DNA of 64,000 nucleotides from NCBI RefSeq assembly GCF_012911865.1, contig NZ_JAAXYH010000010.1, forward strand, positions 1 through 64,000, given 5' to 3'. Source of the stretch: Shewanella salipaludis. Lineage in GTDB: Bacteria; Pseudomonadota; Gammaproteobacteria; Enterobacterales; Shewanellaceae. The notes beneath the pieces were generated by a model. The model was given only the letters and a program-made list of their open reading frames with translations, searched no databases and had not been told where the DNA came from. Of the stretch, positions 55,859-64,000 are shown piece by piece. Made by a program: the position numbers and the translations under genes. Numbering within the stretch: position 1 is the first letter of the stretch; each line of letters starts with the position of its first letter.

Positions 55859-55885
55859 AAAGCGCAACCTGGGTTGCGCTTTTTT
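55859..55885 (+). terminator. Terminator of the TonB receptor gene
   Basis: AAGCGCAAC (55860-55868) pairs with GTTGCGCTT (55873-55881), CTGG loop, then TTTT. Confidence 0.88.
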
Positions 55886-55901
55886 ATCGCCTGGATGCCG
55901 G

Positions 55902-56069
55902 CTAATCCCGGGTCACGACCCACAGGGCGTGCAATACCCCTGGGATGACAAACAGCAGACAGAGTATGATGTTGATCACTAGGTCTTTGCCCGCGCCAGC
56001 CTTTAAAAACACCCCGACAGGGGGTAAGAGTATTGCAATAATAATCAGCAGTAACTTGTTGGTATCCAT
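55902..56069 (-). CDS. YqaE/Pmp3-family small membrane protein
   Basis: 55 aa, read on the minus strand from ATG 56069 to TAG at 55902-55904. The sequence MDTNKLLLIIIAILLPPVGV, then FLKAGAGKDLVINIILC and LLFVIPGVLHALWVV, has the two-helix pattern and PPVGVFL of the Pmp3/YqaE (PF01679) family. These proteins are linked to stress and membrane potential. The GGAG of CGGAGC is upstream of the ATG. It is convergent with the TonB receptor gene, so the terminator lies between them. Confidence 0.9.
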   Translation of the reverse strand: MDTNKLLLIIIAILLPPVGVFLKAGAGKDLVINIILCLLFVIPGVLHALWVVTRD

Positions 56070-56152
56070 TATTTTATGCTCCGTTATGCAATTTTGCCTT
56101 TGTCAGACAATAACTTCGCAGTAAGCGCGGTCGGATGCAACTCTTTTAAGGC

Positions 56153-56839
56153 TCAGCGCCTGTCCGGCCACGCCAATTCGGCCGGCCTATGCCAGAGGTG
56201 CAACTGCTCGGCGACCGCGGCGAGTCGAAAGCCGTCCCCCGCCGTCGGCGGCGCCAGGTATTGATATTCGCGACCATCCAAGCTGAACATCAGGCTATAG
56301 GCGTGCAGATAGCAGCGGTCGGCCGGTTCGCCGCCATAGAGTTCATCTCCCAGTATGGGCACCCCCAGGCTCGCCAATGCCACCCGCAGCTGGTGGGTCT
56401 TGCCGCTGTGGGGCTTGAGCAGATACAGCCTCAGTCCCTCGGCCACAGACTGGGAAAAAAACTGGGTCACCGCCGGGTTGTCTGTGCTGCGCAGCAGCTT
56501 ATACATGCTGCGCCGCGACTTGGCCATGTCGCCTATCACCCAGCCCTGCTTCTTCTTGGGTTTCCCCTTGGCCAGCGCCAGGTAATATTTCTGCACCTGG
56601 TGGGCGCTGAACAGCTCGGTGAAGCGGCTCGCCGTCCCGCTCGACTTGGCGAACAGCAGTAATCCCGAGGTGGGGGTGTCGAGTCTATGCACGGAAAACA
56701 AGGGATAACCGAGATCCGCCGCCAATTGGGCGGCCACGCCGGCACTGCCGTCCTGACTGTGGAAGTGCACCCTGGGGGCCTTGTCGATCACCACGAAATC
56801 GGCTTCGTCGGCGACTATTTGGTACATGGGGCTATGCAT
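56153..56839 (-). CDS. RluA-family pseudouridine synthase (TIGR01621-like)
   Basis: 228 aa. The catalytic Asp is in FSVHRLDTPTSGLLLF, followed by YLALAKGKP and HQLRVALASLGVPILGDELYGG. There is no S4 domain. It would isomerise uridines in rRNA or tRNA; target unknown. Shorter than RluA proper but a standard size for this subgroup. It precedes the sensor-kinase operon in the same direction, 23 nt after its stop. Confidence 0.9.
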   Translation of the reverse strand: MHSPMYQIVADEADFVVIDKAPRVHFHSQDGSAGVAAQLAADLGYPLFSVHRLDTPTSGLLLFAKSSGTASRFTELFSAHQVQKYYLALAKGKPKKKQGWVIGDMAKSRRSMYKLLRSTDNPAVTQFFSQSVAEGLRLYLLKPHSGKTHQLRVALASLGVPILGDELYGGEPADRCYLHAYSLMFSLDGREYQYLAPPTAGDGFRLAAVAEQLHLWHRPAELAWPDRR

Positions 56840-56862
56840 AGAAACTGCCTAATCTGAGCTGG

Positions 56863-58125
56863 CTACTGAAAGGTTAGGCTGATCACCAGCCCTGGATGAT
56901 TATCCGACAAGAGGATCTTGGTATTATGCCGCGCCAGAATGGCTTTCACCATAGACAACCCCAGGCCAGTGCCCTGCTGATGCCGGCTGGGATCGAGTCG
57001 CACCAGACGCTCGAATACCTTTTCCCTGGCATCGTCCGGGATCCCTGGGCCATTGTCGCGGATCTCGACCCTGCGCCCCTCCTGGATTATCTCTATCCTG
57101 GCGCCCTCGCCCGAGTACTTGATGGCGTTGTCGACCAGATTATACAGGGCCTGAAACAGCAGATGTTTGTCGCCCTGTACCTCAAAATCCTTGCCAGTGG
57201 TCAGGGTCAGGGTCTGTTGCTTGAGTTCGGCCACGGCCTCGGCCATTTCCGCCAGATCTTCACATAGGCCGCGCAGGCTCAAGGGCTGCAGCTCCAGCGC
57301 CTGCTGGCCCTCCTCTATCCGGGTCAGCGACAACATGGCATCGAAGGTCGCCAGGCATTGATCCAGTTCCTCGATCAGCGCCGCGCTGGCGTCGGCGCAT
57401 TCGGCGGCACTCTTCTGCGGCAACTGTTCCAGGCCGATGCGCAGGTGCGACAGCGGCGTGCGCAAGTCGTGGGCTATGTTGTCTGTGACACCGCGCACCG
57501 CGGTGAGATTGGTCTCCAGGGTATCCAGCACCTGGTTGAACTGGCACGCCACCATGTCGAACTCGTCCTGGCGCCAACTCTCGGGCAAGCGGGTATCATA
57601 ATGCCCCTTGGCTATCTGCTCGCTCAGGCGCCGGTAATGCACCAAGCGCCGCAAAATAGCCTTGGAAAACAAATATCCCAGTGCCAGGGTCAGCAATATG
57701 GTCAGCATCACAGCGGTCGCCGCCGCATTGATGAACTTGTCTATCAGCGTCGCCAGATGGTCGGTACGGGTGGCGATGAGCACCGGCCCGTAGCGGGTCA
57801 AGACTATGCCGCCCGTGAGTATATGCAACTTGTCCGGGCCCCCCGTCAGTATCGGGAAGTCCCGGGTCTGGGGCAGCAGGGGCATGTTGTCGGGGATCAG
57901 GCTGAGGGCACCGACCATGTCGACGCTGTTGCGCCAGGCGATGAGCGCCGTCTTGGGATCTGCGGCCCGGATCTGGGCCGCGAAATTGCGCCGGCTCACC
58001 GTCAGCGCCAATTGCTGATAACGGAGTTTTTCCGATGCCAGGTGTTGCGCGACCTGGTACTGCTGCTCTATCACCAACTGACGATAGAGGGAAAACAGCA
58101 GCGCGCCTATGATCAGGGTCACCAA
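56863..58125 (-). CDS. Sensor histidine kinase
   Basis: 420 aa from TTG 58125. TM segments at about 1-14 and 136-156 bracket a periplasmic sensor of about 120 residues; then HAMP (about 157-210), HisKA (DNIAHDLRTPLSHLRIGLEQ, His in H box) and HATPase_c (NLVDNAIKYSGEG, RDNGPGIPDDARE, GTGLGLSMV). TTG 58125 has no SD and would start inside TM1. The open frame continues upstream with no ATG, GTG or TTG; ATT at 58176 overlaps the response-regulator stop (TAA), so coupled initiation there (MKPYQSSAWRITIIF) is attractive. Start unresolved. Confidence 0.9.
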   Translation of the reverse strand: MVTLIIGALLFSLYRQLVIEQQYQVAQHLASEKLRYQQLALTVSRRNFAAQIRAADPKTALIAWRNSVDMVGALSLIPDNMPLLPQTRDFPILTGGPDKLHILTGGIVLTRYGPVLIATRTDHLATLIDKFINAAATAVMLTILLTLALGYLFSKAILRRLVHYRRLSEQIAKGHYDTRLPESWRQDEFDMVACQFNQVLDTLETNLTAVRGVTDNIAHDLRTPLSHLRIGLEQLPQKSAAECADASAALIEELDQCLATFDAMLSLTRIEEGQQALELQPLSLRGLCEDLAEMAEAVAELKQQTLTLTTGKDFEVQGDKHLLFQALYNLVDNAIKYSGEGARIEIIQEGRRVEIRDNGPGIPDDAREKVFERLVRLDPSRHQQGTGLGLSMVKAILARHNTKILLSDNHPGLVISLTFQ

Positions 58126-58171
58126 GGTAGAAAAGATGATGGTAATGCGCCAGGCGCTGCTCTGGTAAGGC

Positions 58172-58849
58172 TTAATGCCTTTGACGTAGGCGATAACCCG
58201 CTCCCCTGACGGTTTCGATCAGCTCGCCATGGCCCAGCTCTTCGAACTTGCGTCTGAGCTTGGCGATATGCACATCGATCACATTGGTTCTGGGATCGAA
58301 ATGATAATCCCACACGGCCTCGAACAGGAGGGTGCGGCTGATGACCTGATTGGGATGTTCCATCAGATACTTGAGTAACTGGAATTCTTTGGGTTGCAGC
58401 AGCAGCTCCTGCCCCTCCAGGGTCACCCTGCGGGTCAACAGCTCCATCTGCAACAGGCCGACAGTCAAATCCGTCTGCTGCGGCTGCGACTGACCGCGCT
58501 GCATCAGCTTCTCGGCTCTGACCAGTAATTCGGAGAAGGCGAAGGGCTTGGTCATATAGTCATCGCCACCGGCACGCAGCCCCTTGACCCGCTCATCCAC
58601 ATGGCCGAGGGCCGACAAGATCAGCACAGGGGTCTGGTCGCCGGTGGCGCGCAATGCCGCCAGCAGCTTGAGGCCATCGAGCAGGGGCAACATGCGATCC
58701 AAAATCACCAGCTCATAGTGGCCGCCGGTCGCCAACAGCAAGCCCTGATGGCCGTCACTGGCCGTGTCTATGCTATGGCCCTGCTCGAGGAAGCCTTTGG
58801 CTATATAGTCGATCGTGGTCTTGTCGTCTTCAACCAAGAGTACTTTCAT
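58172..58849 (-). CDS. OmpR-family response regulator
   Basis: 225 aa. Receiver domain (about 1-115) with VEDD acidic pair, the phosphorylatable Asp in VILDRMLPLLDGL and Lys in MTKPF; winged-helix DNA-binding domain (about 130-225: LLQPKEFQLLKYLMEHPNQV, then FDPRTNVIDVHIAKLRRKFE). Upstream partner of the kinase, with a PepSY-like protein before it, which suggests a signal-modulated envelope sensor. Confidence 0.94.
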   Translation of the reverse strand: MKVLLVEDDKTTIDYIAKGFLEQGHSIDTASDGHQGLLLATGGHYELVILDRMLPLLDGLKLLAALRATGDQTPVLILSALGHVDERVKGLRAGGDDYMTKPFAFSELLVRAEKLMQRGQSQPQQTDLTVGLLQMELLTRRVTLEGQELLLQPKEFQLLKYLMEHPNQVISRTLLFEAVWDYHFDPRTNVIDVHIAKLRRKFEELGHGELIETVRGAGYRLRQRH

Positions 58850-58885
58850 GTGCTCGATTCTCTCCCTTCGCGCCGCAGCGGCGCA

Positions 58886-59407
58886 CTAGTCCCATTTGAG
58901 TAACGGCAAGGGCCGCAGATTGGCGATGTCGAACGCCAGCTTATGCCTGCCGGCGGCGCTGAGCAGTTTGAGTTCGAGATAGCTGATCCCCAGATCATGA
59001 TCCAACTGCGCCTCGATCAGATAGGCATCCAGATCCCCGGTCGCCAGGGTGACGAGTTGGGAAAATTGCAGCTTCTGCTGCCGCATCAAGGTCACGGCGG
59101 CCAATTCTTCCAAATCGTCGGACTCGAGCTTGGCGACTTTTTGCTCCAACAGGCTGCCATCGGCCGCCTTGAAGGCGAAGCCGACTGTGGTCTTGGCATC
59201 GGGATCCAGCATGTTGAACTCATAGATGAGCTCGCCATTCTGCACATCTATGTCGAATTGGGTGATCACCCCAGGGTAATGCTGCTCCAGTTGCAGCATC
59301 ACCTGCATAGGCGGCCGATATTGTCCCTGGGACAAGAGGCTGTACAGGCTGGGAGCCGCGACGCTCATCCAGGTCAGCAACGACAAACTCAACAACCAAC
59401 GTGCCAT
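58886..59407 (-). CDS. Periplasmic PepSY-like protein, first gene of a two-component operon
   Basis: 173 aa. Signal-like start (MARWLLSLSLLTWMSVAAPS). Two similar alpha/beta units follow (QVMLQLEQHYPGVITQFDID / DIDVQNGELIYEFNML and DLDAYLIEAQLDHDLGISYL), reminiscent of PepSY-type domains seen next to two-component genes. The family call is tentative. It precedes the response regulator by 36 nt; it may modulate the kinase in the periplasm. Confidence 0.65.
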   Translation of the reverse strand: MARWLLSLSLLTWMSVAAPSLYSLLSQGQYRPPMQVMLQLEQHYPGVITQFDIDVQNGELIYEFNMLDPDAKTTVGFAFKAADGSLLEQKVAKLESDDLEELAAVTLMRQQKLQFSQLVTLATGDLDAYLIEAQLDHDLGISYLELKLLSAAGRHKLAFDIANLRPLPLLKWD

Positions 59408-59608
59408 GAACCCTCCACAATAATGGATAATCTCAGTATCTTATGAGACAAACGCCGAGAAGTCGATGCCGGCAAGCCTGGCTGGGTTGACCGCCAAACT
59501 GACCCGGCCACGGCCGGGTGCGGCAGCTATGCTTGATACTCTAACAGAAGTGTACCCGACCGCGGATGGCGACGAGATGAAGTTTTGATCATCTTGCCAA
59601 CCTGGGCG

Positions 59609-60475
59609 CTACAGCAGGGATTCGACCGCGGGGATCACCAACACGTTACTGCGGATCCGGCTCAACAAAGATTCGACCGTGTTGCCTATCATATGGCCCA
59701 GCAATCCCTGTCGCTGTCGACAGCCTATCACCAGGTAACGACTCTTGATCCTGCATGCCAGTTCATACAGGCACAGATCCGGCTCGCCGACAAGCATGTG
59801 CACATCATCGGGACCCAGCCCCAGGTTGCTCAGCTGCAGCTGATGCCGCTGATGGGCCTCTTTGGCCAGGGTGCGGGTATTGATCAGATCCATGTCCCGG
59901 ATCATCTTGGGTACCCGGATCACATGTGCCAGATGCAGCTGGGTATCGGTGGCTTTGGCCAACAGCTGCCCCTGATGGATCACCGCCTGATTCAGCTGTT
60001 GCTTAAGGGGGGCATGACTGTCGAGATCGACCGCTATCAGGGTGGCATTGCCGCGGTGCAGGGGGGTGTCTGTCAGCAGCAACAAGGGGATCTGGACATG
60101 GCGGATCAGATGCCAGTCATGGGGCTGATAGTGTTCCGCATGATGTACCGCCTTAACCATATAATCGAAACCGTGACGCTGTGAGTAGTCGCAGGCATGT
60201 TCAAACAGATACTTGGCCCAGACAAGGTGCAGGGGAATGTCATCGGCATCCAGCGCCGTCAAATGACGGCGCACCTCGAGTTCCCTTTGCTGCAACAGCT
60301 GTTGCCGGGCTGCCCCTTTGAGACGTGGATTGTAGCGTTCACCGCCACTAAAGTCCTCATAACAGTAGGCAAATACTTCGGCGTCTTTTTTCATCGCCCG
60401 CGCCAGCAGGATCCCGGTTTCTATGGCATTGGTATGAGCATCTTCTTGCTGTGCAATAATAAACACCTTATCCAT
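59609..60475 (-). CDS. Universal stress protein with tandem Usp domains
   Basis: 288 aa with two Usp domains (about 1-140 and 145-288; UspE-like). The second domain retains a P-loop-like GHMIGNTVESLLSRIRSNVL, the common ATP-binding signature (Gx9GS-like), and IGCRQRQGLLG; the first lacks it. E. coli UspE has the same two-domain form. Role in stress survival is assumed from the family. Confidence 0.87.
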   Translation of the reverse strand: MDKVFIIAQQEDAHTNAIETGILLARAMKKDAEVFAYCYEDFSGGERYNPRLKGAARQQLLQQRELEVRRHLTALDADDIPLHLVWAKYLFEHACDYSQRHGFDYMVKAVHHAEHYQPHDWHLIRHVQIPLLLLTDTPLHRGNATLIAVDLDSHAPLKQQLNQAVIHQGQLLAKATDTQLHLAHVIRVPKMIRDMDLINTRTLAKEAHQRHQLQLSNLGLGPDDVHMLVGEPDLCLYELACRIKSRYLVIGCRQRQGLLGHMIGNTVESLLSRIRSNVLVIPAVESLL

Positions 60476-60583
60476 TGTTCTCTCCCGCCACTATTGACTA
60501 CCTTTAGCTTAGACTGGCTGTAGCCCTTCTGTCGCAAAACAACATGACAGGGATCACGCCGGCCTACTTGTGCAGAGGGCGCC

Positions 60584-61783
60584 ATGGCGATCGACCATTT
60601 TTTAATGTCAATGTTTTTAATCCTGCTGTTGGGACGGCTGCTGAGTGAGCTGGGCCATCGTCTGGGTTGGCCCAGTGTCGTCGGCGAGATCCTTGCCGGA
60701 TTACTGATAGGACCGTCGTTGCTCAACTGGGTAACACCGGACCCTACCCTGGCAATTATTGCCGAACTCGGGGTGATCCTGTTGCTGTTCGATATCGGCT
60801 GCAAGACCTCGATGAAACACCTCTATCATTCGGGTCGTTCGGTGTTTTGGGTGGCGCTGCTGGGGATCATACTCCCCGGCGTCAGCACCGGCCTGGCGGC
60901 GGCATACTGGCTCGAACTCTCGACCTTCAGCGCGATCTTCTTCGGTTGTGCACTGACAGCAACCAGCATAGGCATTTCGCTGCGGGTACTGACCCAGGCG
61001 GGCCAACAGCAGAATCCGGCCGGGCACATTATTCTCGGCGCGGCTGTGGTGGATGATATCGTCGGGGTGGCCCTGCTCAGTCTGATGTTCAACTTTGCGA
61101 TCTCCGGCCGTATCGATTTGGCTTCGACAGCCCGTCTGAGCCTAGTGATAGTGGCTTTCCTGCTGCTGTCACTGATCGCCACCAGAATGCTCATCTACCT
61201 GTTTCGCGCGCTGCAGCCAAGGGCGAAGCATTCAGGCTATGAAACCCTGGCAGCGATGTCACTCATCTACCTCTTTACCTGGTTGGCCCACTGGGTTGGC
61301 GCGCCGACATTATTGGGGGGCTTCATCGTCGGTATGGCACTGTCACGCCAGTTTGTTTCCCCCATCAATCGTTATCTGCAGAACCCCTTCTCCTTTACCC
61401 ACCAGCTGGAGCAAGCCACCCGTCCCTTGGTCGACATGTTGGCACCTGTGTTTTTCGTCTATATAGGTATCAGTCTGGACCTGAGTCAGTTGCACATCTC
61501 CTGGTCCGGCCTGGCCATACTGCTGTGGCTGAGCCTGATAGCCATAGTCAGCAAACTGCTGGCCGGCCTGGTGGTAAAGGGAAACTGGCGTCAGAAACTG
61601 TTGATCGGCAGCGCCATGATCCCCCGCGGTGAGGTAGGACTGGTATTCGCCAAGCTGGGGCATCAGCTGGGCGTGCTGCCGCCCAAGCTGTTTGCCGAAC
61701 TGATACTGATCATTGCCATCACCACACTGATCGGCCCCTTGCTGTTGAAGTGGGTGCTGTCGGGCCAGCAGACCCACAGCTGA
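60584..61783 (+). CDS. Cation:proton antiporter (CPA2 family)
   Basis: 399 aa with about 12-13 TM segments and no C-terminal nucleotide-binding (TrkA-N) domain, unlike KefB/KefC. Characteristic ion-binding motif is GAAVVDDIVGVALL (double Asp), and FVYIGISLDL plus MIPRGEVGLVFA are family signatures. It would exchange Na+ or K+ for H+; the ion cannot be told from sequence. Divergent from the Usp gene and convergent with moaE. Confidence 0.91.
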   Translation: MAIDHFLMSMFLILLLGRLLSELGHRLGWPSVVGEILAGLLIGPSLLNWVTPDPTLAIIAELGVILLLFDIGCKTSMKHLYHSGRSVFWVALLGIILPGVSTGLAAAYWLELSTFSAIFFGCALTATSIGISLRVLTQAGQQQNPAGHIILGAAVVDDIVGVALLSLMFNFAISGRIDLASTARLSLVIVAFLLLSLIATRMLIYLFRALQPRAKHSGYETLAAMSLIYLFTWLAHWVGAPTLLGGFIVGMALSRQFVSPINRYLQNPFSFTHQLEQATRPLVDMLAPVFFVYIGISLDLSQLHISWSGLAILLWLSLIAIVSKLLAGLVVKGNWRQKLLIGSAMIPRGEVGLVFAKLGHQLGVLPPKLFAELILIIAITTLIGPLLLKWVLSGQQTHS

Positions 61784-61873
61784 ACTGCCAGCCCGGGGCT
61801 ATCTTAATCTATCGGCAGGAAGCCAGCCCCAGACTGACACCCGAGGCCGTCATGTCCGGCACTGAGACAACGG

Positions 61874-62359
61874 CTATTCCTGCCACCGCCCGGCGGCGTC
61901 CTGATCCCTATCCCTGGCTTCGACCCAACGACGTTCATGGTTATCGGCCTCCAGTTTCCAGAAGGGGGCCTGGGTCTTGAGGAAGTCGATAAGATACTCA
62001 CAGGCGGAAAATGCCGCCTGGCGGTGGGCACTGCTGACGCCGATGAACACGATTTGCTCGCCCAGTGCCAGCGTGCCGACCCTGTGGATGACAGTCACCC
62101 GCCCCAGCGGCCAGCGTGCCCGCGCCTGGGCCACTAAACGCTCGAGCACGCCTTCCGTCATGCCGGGGTAGTGTTCCAGGCTCAGGGAGGTCACCGTCCT
62201 GCCGTCATTGAAATCACGCACCTTACCGACGAAGGTAACCAGGGCGCCGTCGGCCGCATCCCCAGCTAGGCGGGCATATTCGTCGGCCACGCTGAAATCC
62301 TGCTGCTGCACCCGAATGAGATCCTGCCCGTGTTGGCGCCCGTCACCCCCGGCACTCAT
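61874..62359 (-). CDS. moaE: Molybdopterin synthase large subunit MoaE
   Basis: 161 aa from ATG 62359; ATG 62377 and ATG 62395 are in-frame alternatives (173 aa at the longest). Residues such as VTFVGKVRDFNDGRTVTSL, HRVGTLALGEQIVFIGV and FLKTQAPFWKLEAD are MoaE hallmarks, with the catalytic Lys in FWKLE. It converts precursor Z to molybdopterin with MoaD. The translation start region is a triplicated 18-nt unit (see finding), so which ATG is used is not certain. The E. coli enzyme is about 150 aa. Confidence 0.93.
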   Translation of the reverse strand: MSAGGDGRQHGQDLIRVQQQDFSVADEYARLAGDAADGALVTFVGKVRDFNDGRTVTSLSLEHYPGMTEGVLERLVAQARARWPLGRVTVIHRVGTLALGEQIVFIGVSSAHRQAAFSACEYLIDFLKTQAPFWKLEADNHERRWVEARDRDQDAAGRWQE

Positions 62360-62406
62360 GTTAAGCTCCCGGCTCATGTTAACCTCCCGACTCATGTTAA
62401 CCTCCC
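62355..62406 (-). repeat. Triplicated SD-ATG module at the moaD-moaE junction
   Basis: Three 16-nt units, GGGAGGTTAACATGAG, GGGAGGTTAACATGAG and GGGAGCTTAACATGAG, occur at an 18-nt period (62391-62406, 62373-62388, 62355-62370). Each has an SD-like GGGAG and an ATG, all in the moaE frame; the first copy includes the moaD stop TAA. Multiplication by slippage is the likely origin. Confidence 0.85.
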
Positions 62407-62648
62407 GTCATGGGCGGAAAGAAGGCGACCTCATCACCGTCCCGGATCTCGGCATCCCAGTCGCTCAGGGTCTGGTTGACGGCCACCAGCAGGCGCTCCG
62501 ATGCCATCACCCTGGCCCAGAGCTCGTCTCTGGCCGCCAGCGTCGCCCGCAACGCCCCGGCATTGCGGGTATCTTGACCCGCGGCCAAGGTCAGGCTTGG
62601 GGTGTCGAGCAATTCCCGCACCTGCGCAAAAAACAACACCTTAATCAT
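62397..62648 (-). CDS. moaD: Molybdopterin synthase sulfur carrier MoaD
   Basis: 83 aa, ubiquitin-like fold. The C-terminus is FFPPMTGG, whose Gly-Gly is adenylated by MoeB and then thiolated to carry sulfur. Start overlaps the moaC stop (ATGA) and the stop lies within the repeat at the moaE start. Confidence 0.95.
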   Translation of the reverse strand: MIKVLFFAQVRELLDTPSLTLAAGQDTRNAGALRATLAARDELWARVMASERLLVAVNQTLSDWDAEIRDGDEVAFFPPMTGG

Positions 62649-63148
62649 GAGCTGCTACTCTCGTCCACCGTGTCGGCATAAAAATCCCCCGACTTGCCGC
62701 CCCGTTTCTCCAGCAGCCTTATCCGGGAAATCACCATGTCCTTCTGCAACGCCTTGCACATGTCATAGATGGTCAGCGCCGCGACCGAAACTGCGGTCAA
62801 GGCCTCCATCTCGACCCCTGTCTTACCCGCCAGCTTGCACAGGCTGGCCACCCGCACCCTGTTATGTGCCGGCTGAGGTTCCAGTGTCACTTCTACCTTG
62901 GTCAGCATCAGCGGATGGCATAGGGGAATGAGATCCGCCGTCTTCTTCGCCGCCTGAATACCTGCGATGCGGGCGGTGGCGAACACGTCGCCCTTGTGAT
63001 GGCTGCCGCCGAGGATCTGCGCCAGCGTACTGGCATCCATGTCGATATAGGCTTCGGCGCGCGCCTCACGCTCCGTCACCCCCTTGGCTGTGACATCGAC
63101 CATGTGAGCATGGCCGGCGGCATCCAGATGGGTAAATTCCTGGGTCAT
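62645..63148 (-). CDS. moaC: Cyclic pyranopterin monophosphate synthase MoaC
   Basis: 167 aa from ATG 63148 (AAAGGA upstream; an in-frame GTG at 63166 adds six residues). Family marks: [47 protein letters not shown] and [20 protein letters not shown]. Follows MoaA in making the pterin precursor. Overlaps moaD by 4 nt. Confidence 0.95.
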   Translation of the reverse strand: MTQEFTHLDAAGHAHMVDVTAKGVTEREARAEAYIDMDASTLAQILGGSHHKGDVFATARIAGIQAAKKTADLIPLCHPLMLTKVEVTLEPQPAHNRVRVASLCKLAGKTGVEMEALTAVSVAALTIYDMCKALQKDMVISRIRLLEKRGGKSGDFYADTVDESSSS

Positions 63149-63274
63149 TTCGCTTTCCTTTAACACTCGTATTCCGAGGCATGTCGTGCTATCGAGAGTA
63201 AAATCTCATATTGATTGAGACACTCGTTGCCATTTAATTCAGTTTAAATTCCAATTCCCATTGCCATTCCAGCC

Positions 63275-64000
63275 CTAGCCTCCGATCGAGGCGAGATGCT
63301 GAGTCACCCCCGTGAGTCCCTGGTGCAGCATATGGGTCGCCTGTTTATGCTGCAACTGGGCATGCAGGCGTTCGATCAGCTCTCCCTGCTGCGCCCTGGT
63401 CTGCAACAAGTCACGCAAGTCTATCCCGGCTTCGGTAAACAGGCATAAGTGCAGCTTGCCCTTGGCCGATACCCTCAGCCTGTTGCAGCTGGCACAGAAG
63501 TTTTTCGCGTAGGGCATGATGAGGCCGATGCGCCCCTGGTAATCCGGGTGACTGAAGTTCTGCGCCGGGCCATCGTCGGGCGCCGGGGTCTGGTATTGCC
63601 AGCCTTCGGCCAGGAGCCGCGCCTTGATGGCCCCACCCGCCAGGTGATGGGCGTTAAAATAGTCCCGCCCCAAGCCGGTTTCCATCAGCTCTATGAAGCG
63701 CAGGTCTATGGGGGTGTGTTTAATCCAGTGCAGGAAGCGCGGCAGGTCCTTGTCGTTCAGTCCCTTGAGCAGGACGCTGTTGATCTTAACCCGTTCGAAA
63801 CCGGCTTCCAGGGCGGCGTCTACCCCGCGCATCACAGTATCGAATTTATTCTCGCCTGTGATCCGGTAAAACATCCTGGGGTCCAGGCTGTCGACCGAGA
63901 CGTTGATGCGCCTCAGACCCGCGTCATACCATTCCCTGGCATTTTGTTCCAGCCGATAGCCGTTGGTGGTGGTCGCCAGGGTGCCGATCTTGTCGTTGGC
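63275..64000 (-). CDS. moaA: GTP 3',8-cyclase MoaA (partial)
   Basis: C-terminal 241 aa or so of a radical-SAM enzyme; the N-terminus with the CxxxCxxC cluster lies beyond 64000. The visible frame begins ANDKIGTLATTTNGYRLEQN at the window edge, then RINVSVDSLDPRMFYRI. The second [4Fe-4S] site is FCASCNRLRVSAKGKLHLCLF, and the C-terminal Gly-Gly is present. It makes the first dedicated step of molybdenum cofactor synthesis from GTP. moaC starts about 127 nt downstream. Confidence 0.95.
   Translation of the reverse strand, partial: ANDKIGTLATTTNGYRLEQNAREWYDAGLRRINVSVDSLDPRMFYRITGENKFDTVMRGVDAALEAGFERVKINSVLLKGLNDKDLPRFLHWIKHTPIDLRFIELMETGLGRDYFNAHHLAGGAIKARLLAEGWQYQTPAPDDGPAQNFSHPDYQGRIGLIMPYAKNFCASCNRLRVSAKGKLHLCLFTEAGIDLRDLLQTRAQQGELIERLHAQLQHKQATHMLHQGLTGVTQHLASIGG

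Noticed and set aside
1..64000. CRISPR arrays and tRNA genes
   Set aside because: No regularly spaced direct repeats with unique spacers and no cloverleaf with an identifiable T-loop were seen.

Overview
The window looks like a chromosomal segment of a Shewanella species (Gammaproteobacteria). The support is gene content and order plus sequence character: a 16S rRNA 5' end, a gspC-N cluster flanked by hslR-hslO-pckA, a FabR repressor facing a desaturase, selD-mnmH, an FMN riboswitch before ribB, and moaACDE. Genus is inferred from memory of such neighbourhoods, and species cannot be assigned. The backbone is GC-rich; the stretch at about 37.2-43.1 kb is visibly AT-richer and accessory in character.

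Layout. 1-756: 5' end of a 16S gene with leader and two rrn promoters, read leftward. 0.76-4.0 kb: membrane-anchored RRM protein, murI, trmA, fabR. 4.1-7.5 kb: fatty-acid desaturase with a FabR operator on its promoter, then selD-mnmH (selenouridine tRNA modification). 7.5-11.3 kb, minus strand: MFS/acyltransferase-like fusion, GNAT, cysQ, nudE. 11.5-23.2 kb, minus strand: complete type II secretion operon gspCDEFGHIJKLMN ending at a bidirectional terminator. 23.4-26.5 kb: hslR-hslO and pckA. 26.8-36 kb: two paralogous proteins of unknown function (one a predicted Tat lipoprotein), an M14 carboxypeptidase, a DUF4397 lipoprotein, a repeat-built DUF4097-like protein behind a sigma-54-like promoter, and an oligopeptidase B-like lipoprotein with a GIY-YIG protein. 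36.1-37.2 kb: FMN riboswitch and ribB.

37.2-43.1 kb is the accessory block: a structured non-coding segment, an AlbA_2/Schlafen-type ATPase gene, an IS3-family transposase remnant, an AraC-VOC-small membrane protein operon, paired GGGA hairpins, and an M15-type peptidase coupled to a lipoprotein behind a Fur-box-like site. The last pair resembles a peptidoglycan-targeting effector with its immunity protein and is the best candidate for an undescribed system.

43.2-64 kb returns to backbone: ferritin, an RND pump and adaptor, moeA-moeB, a Bax-inhibitor-1 family protein, a DUF333 lipoprotein, a TetR regulator divergent from an MBL-fold hydrolase across a 27-bp perfect palindrome, a Fur-box TonB receptor, a YqaE/Pmp3 small membrane protein, an RluA-type pseudouridine synthase, a PepSY-like/RR/HK operon, a tandem Usp protein, a CPA2 antiporter, and moaE-moaD-moaC-moaA running off the right edge.

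Functional links: moaACDE with moeAB make molybdenum cofactor; selD supplies selenophosphate to MnmH; FabR controls the desaturase; iron themes (Fur-like sites, ferritin, TonB receptor) recur at 43 and 53.6 kb.
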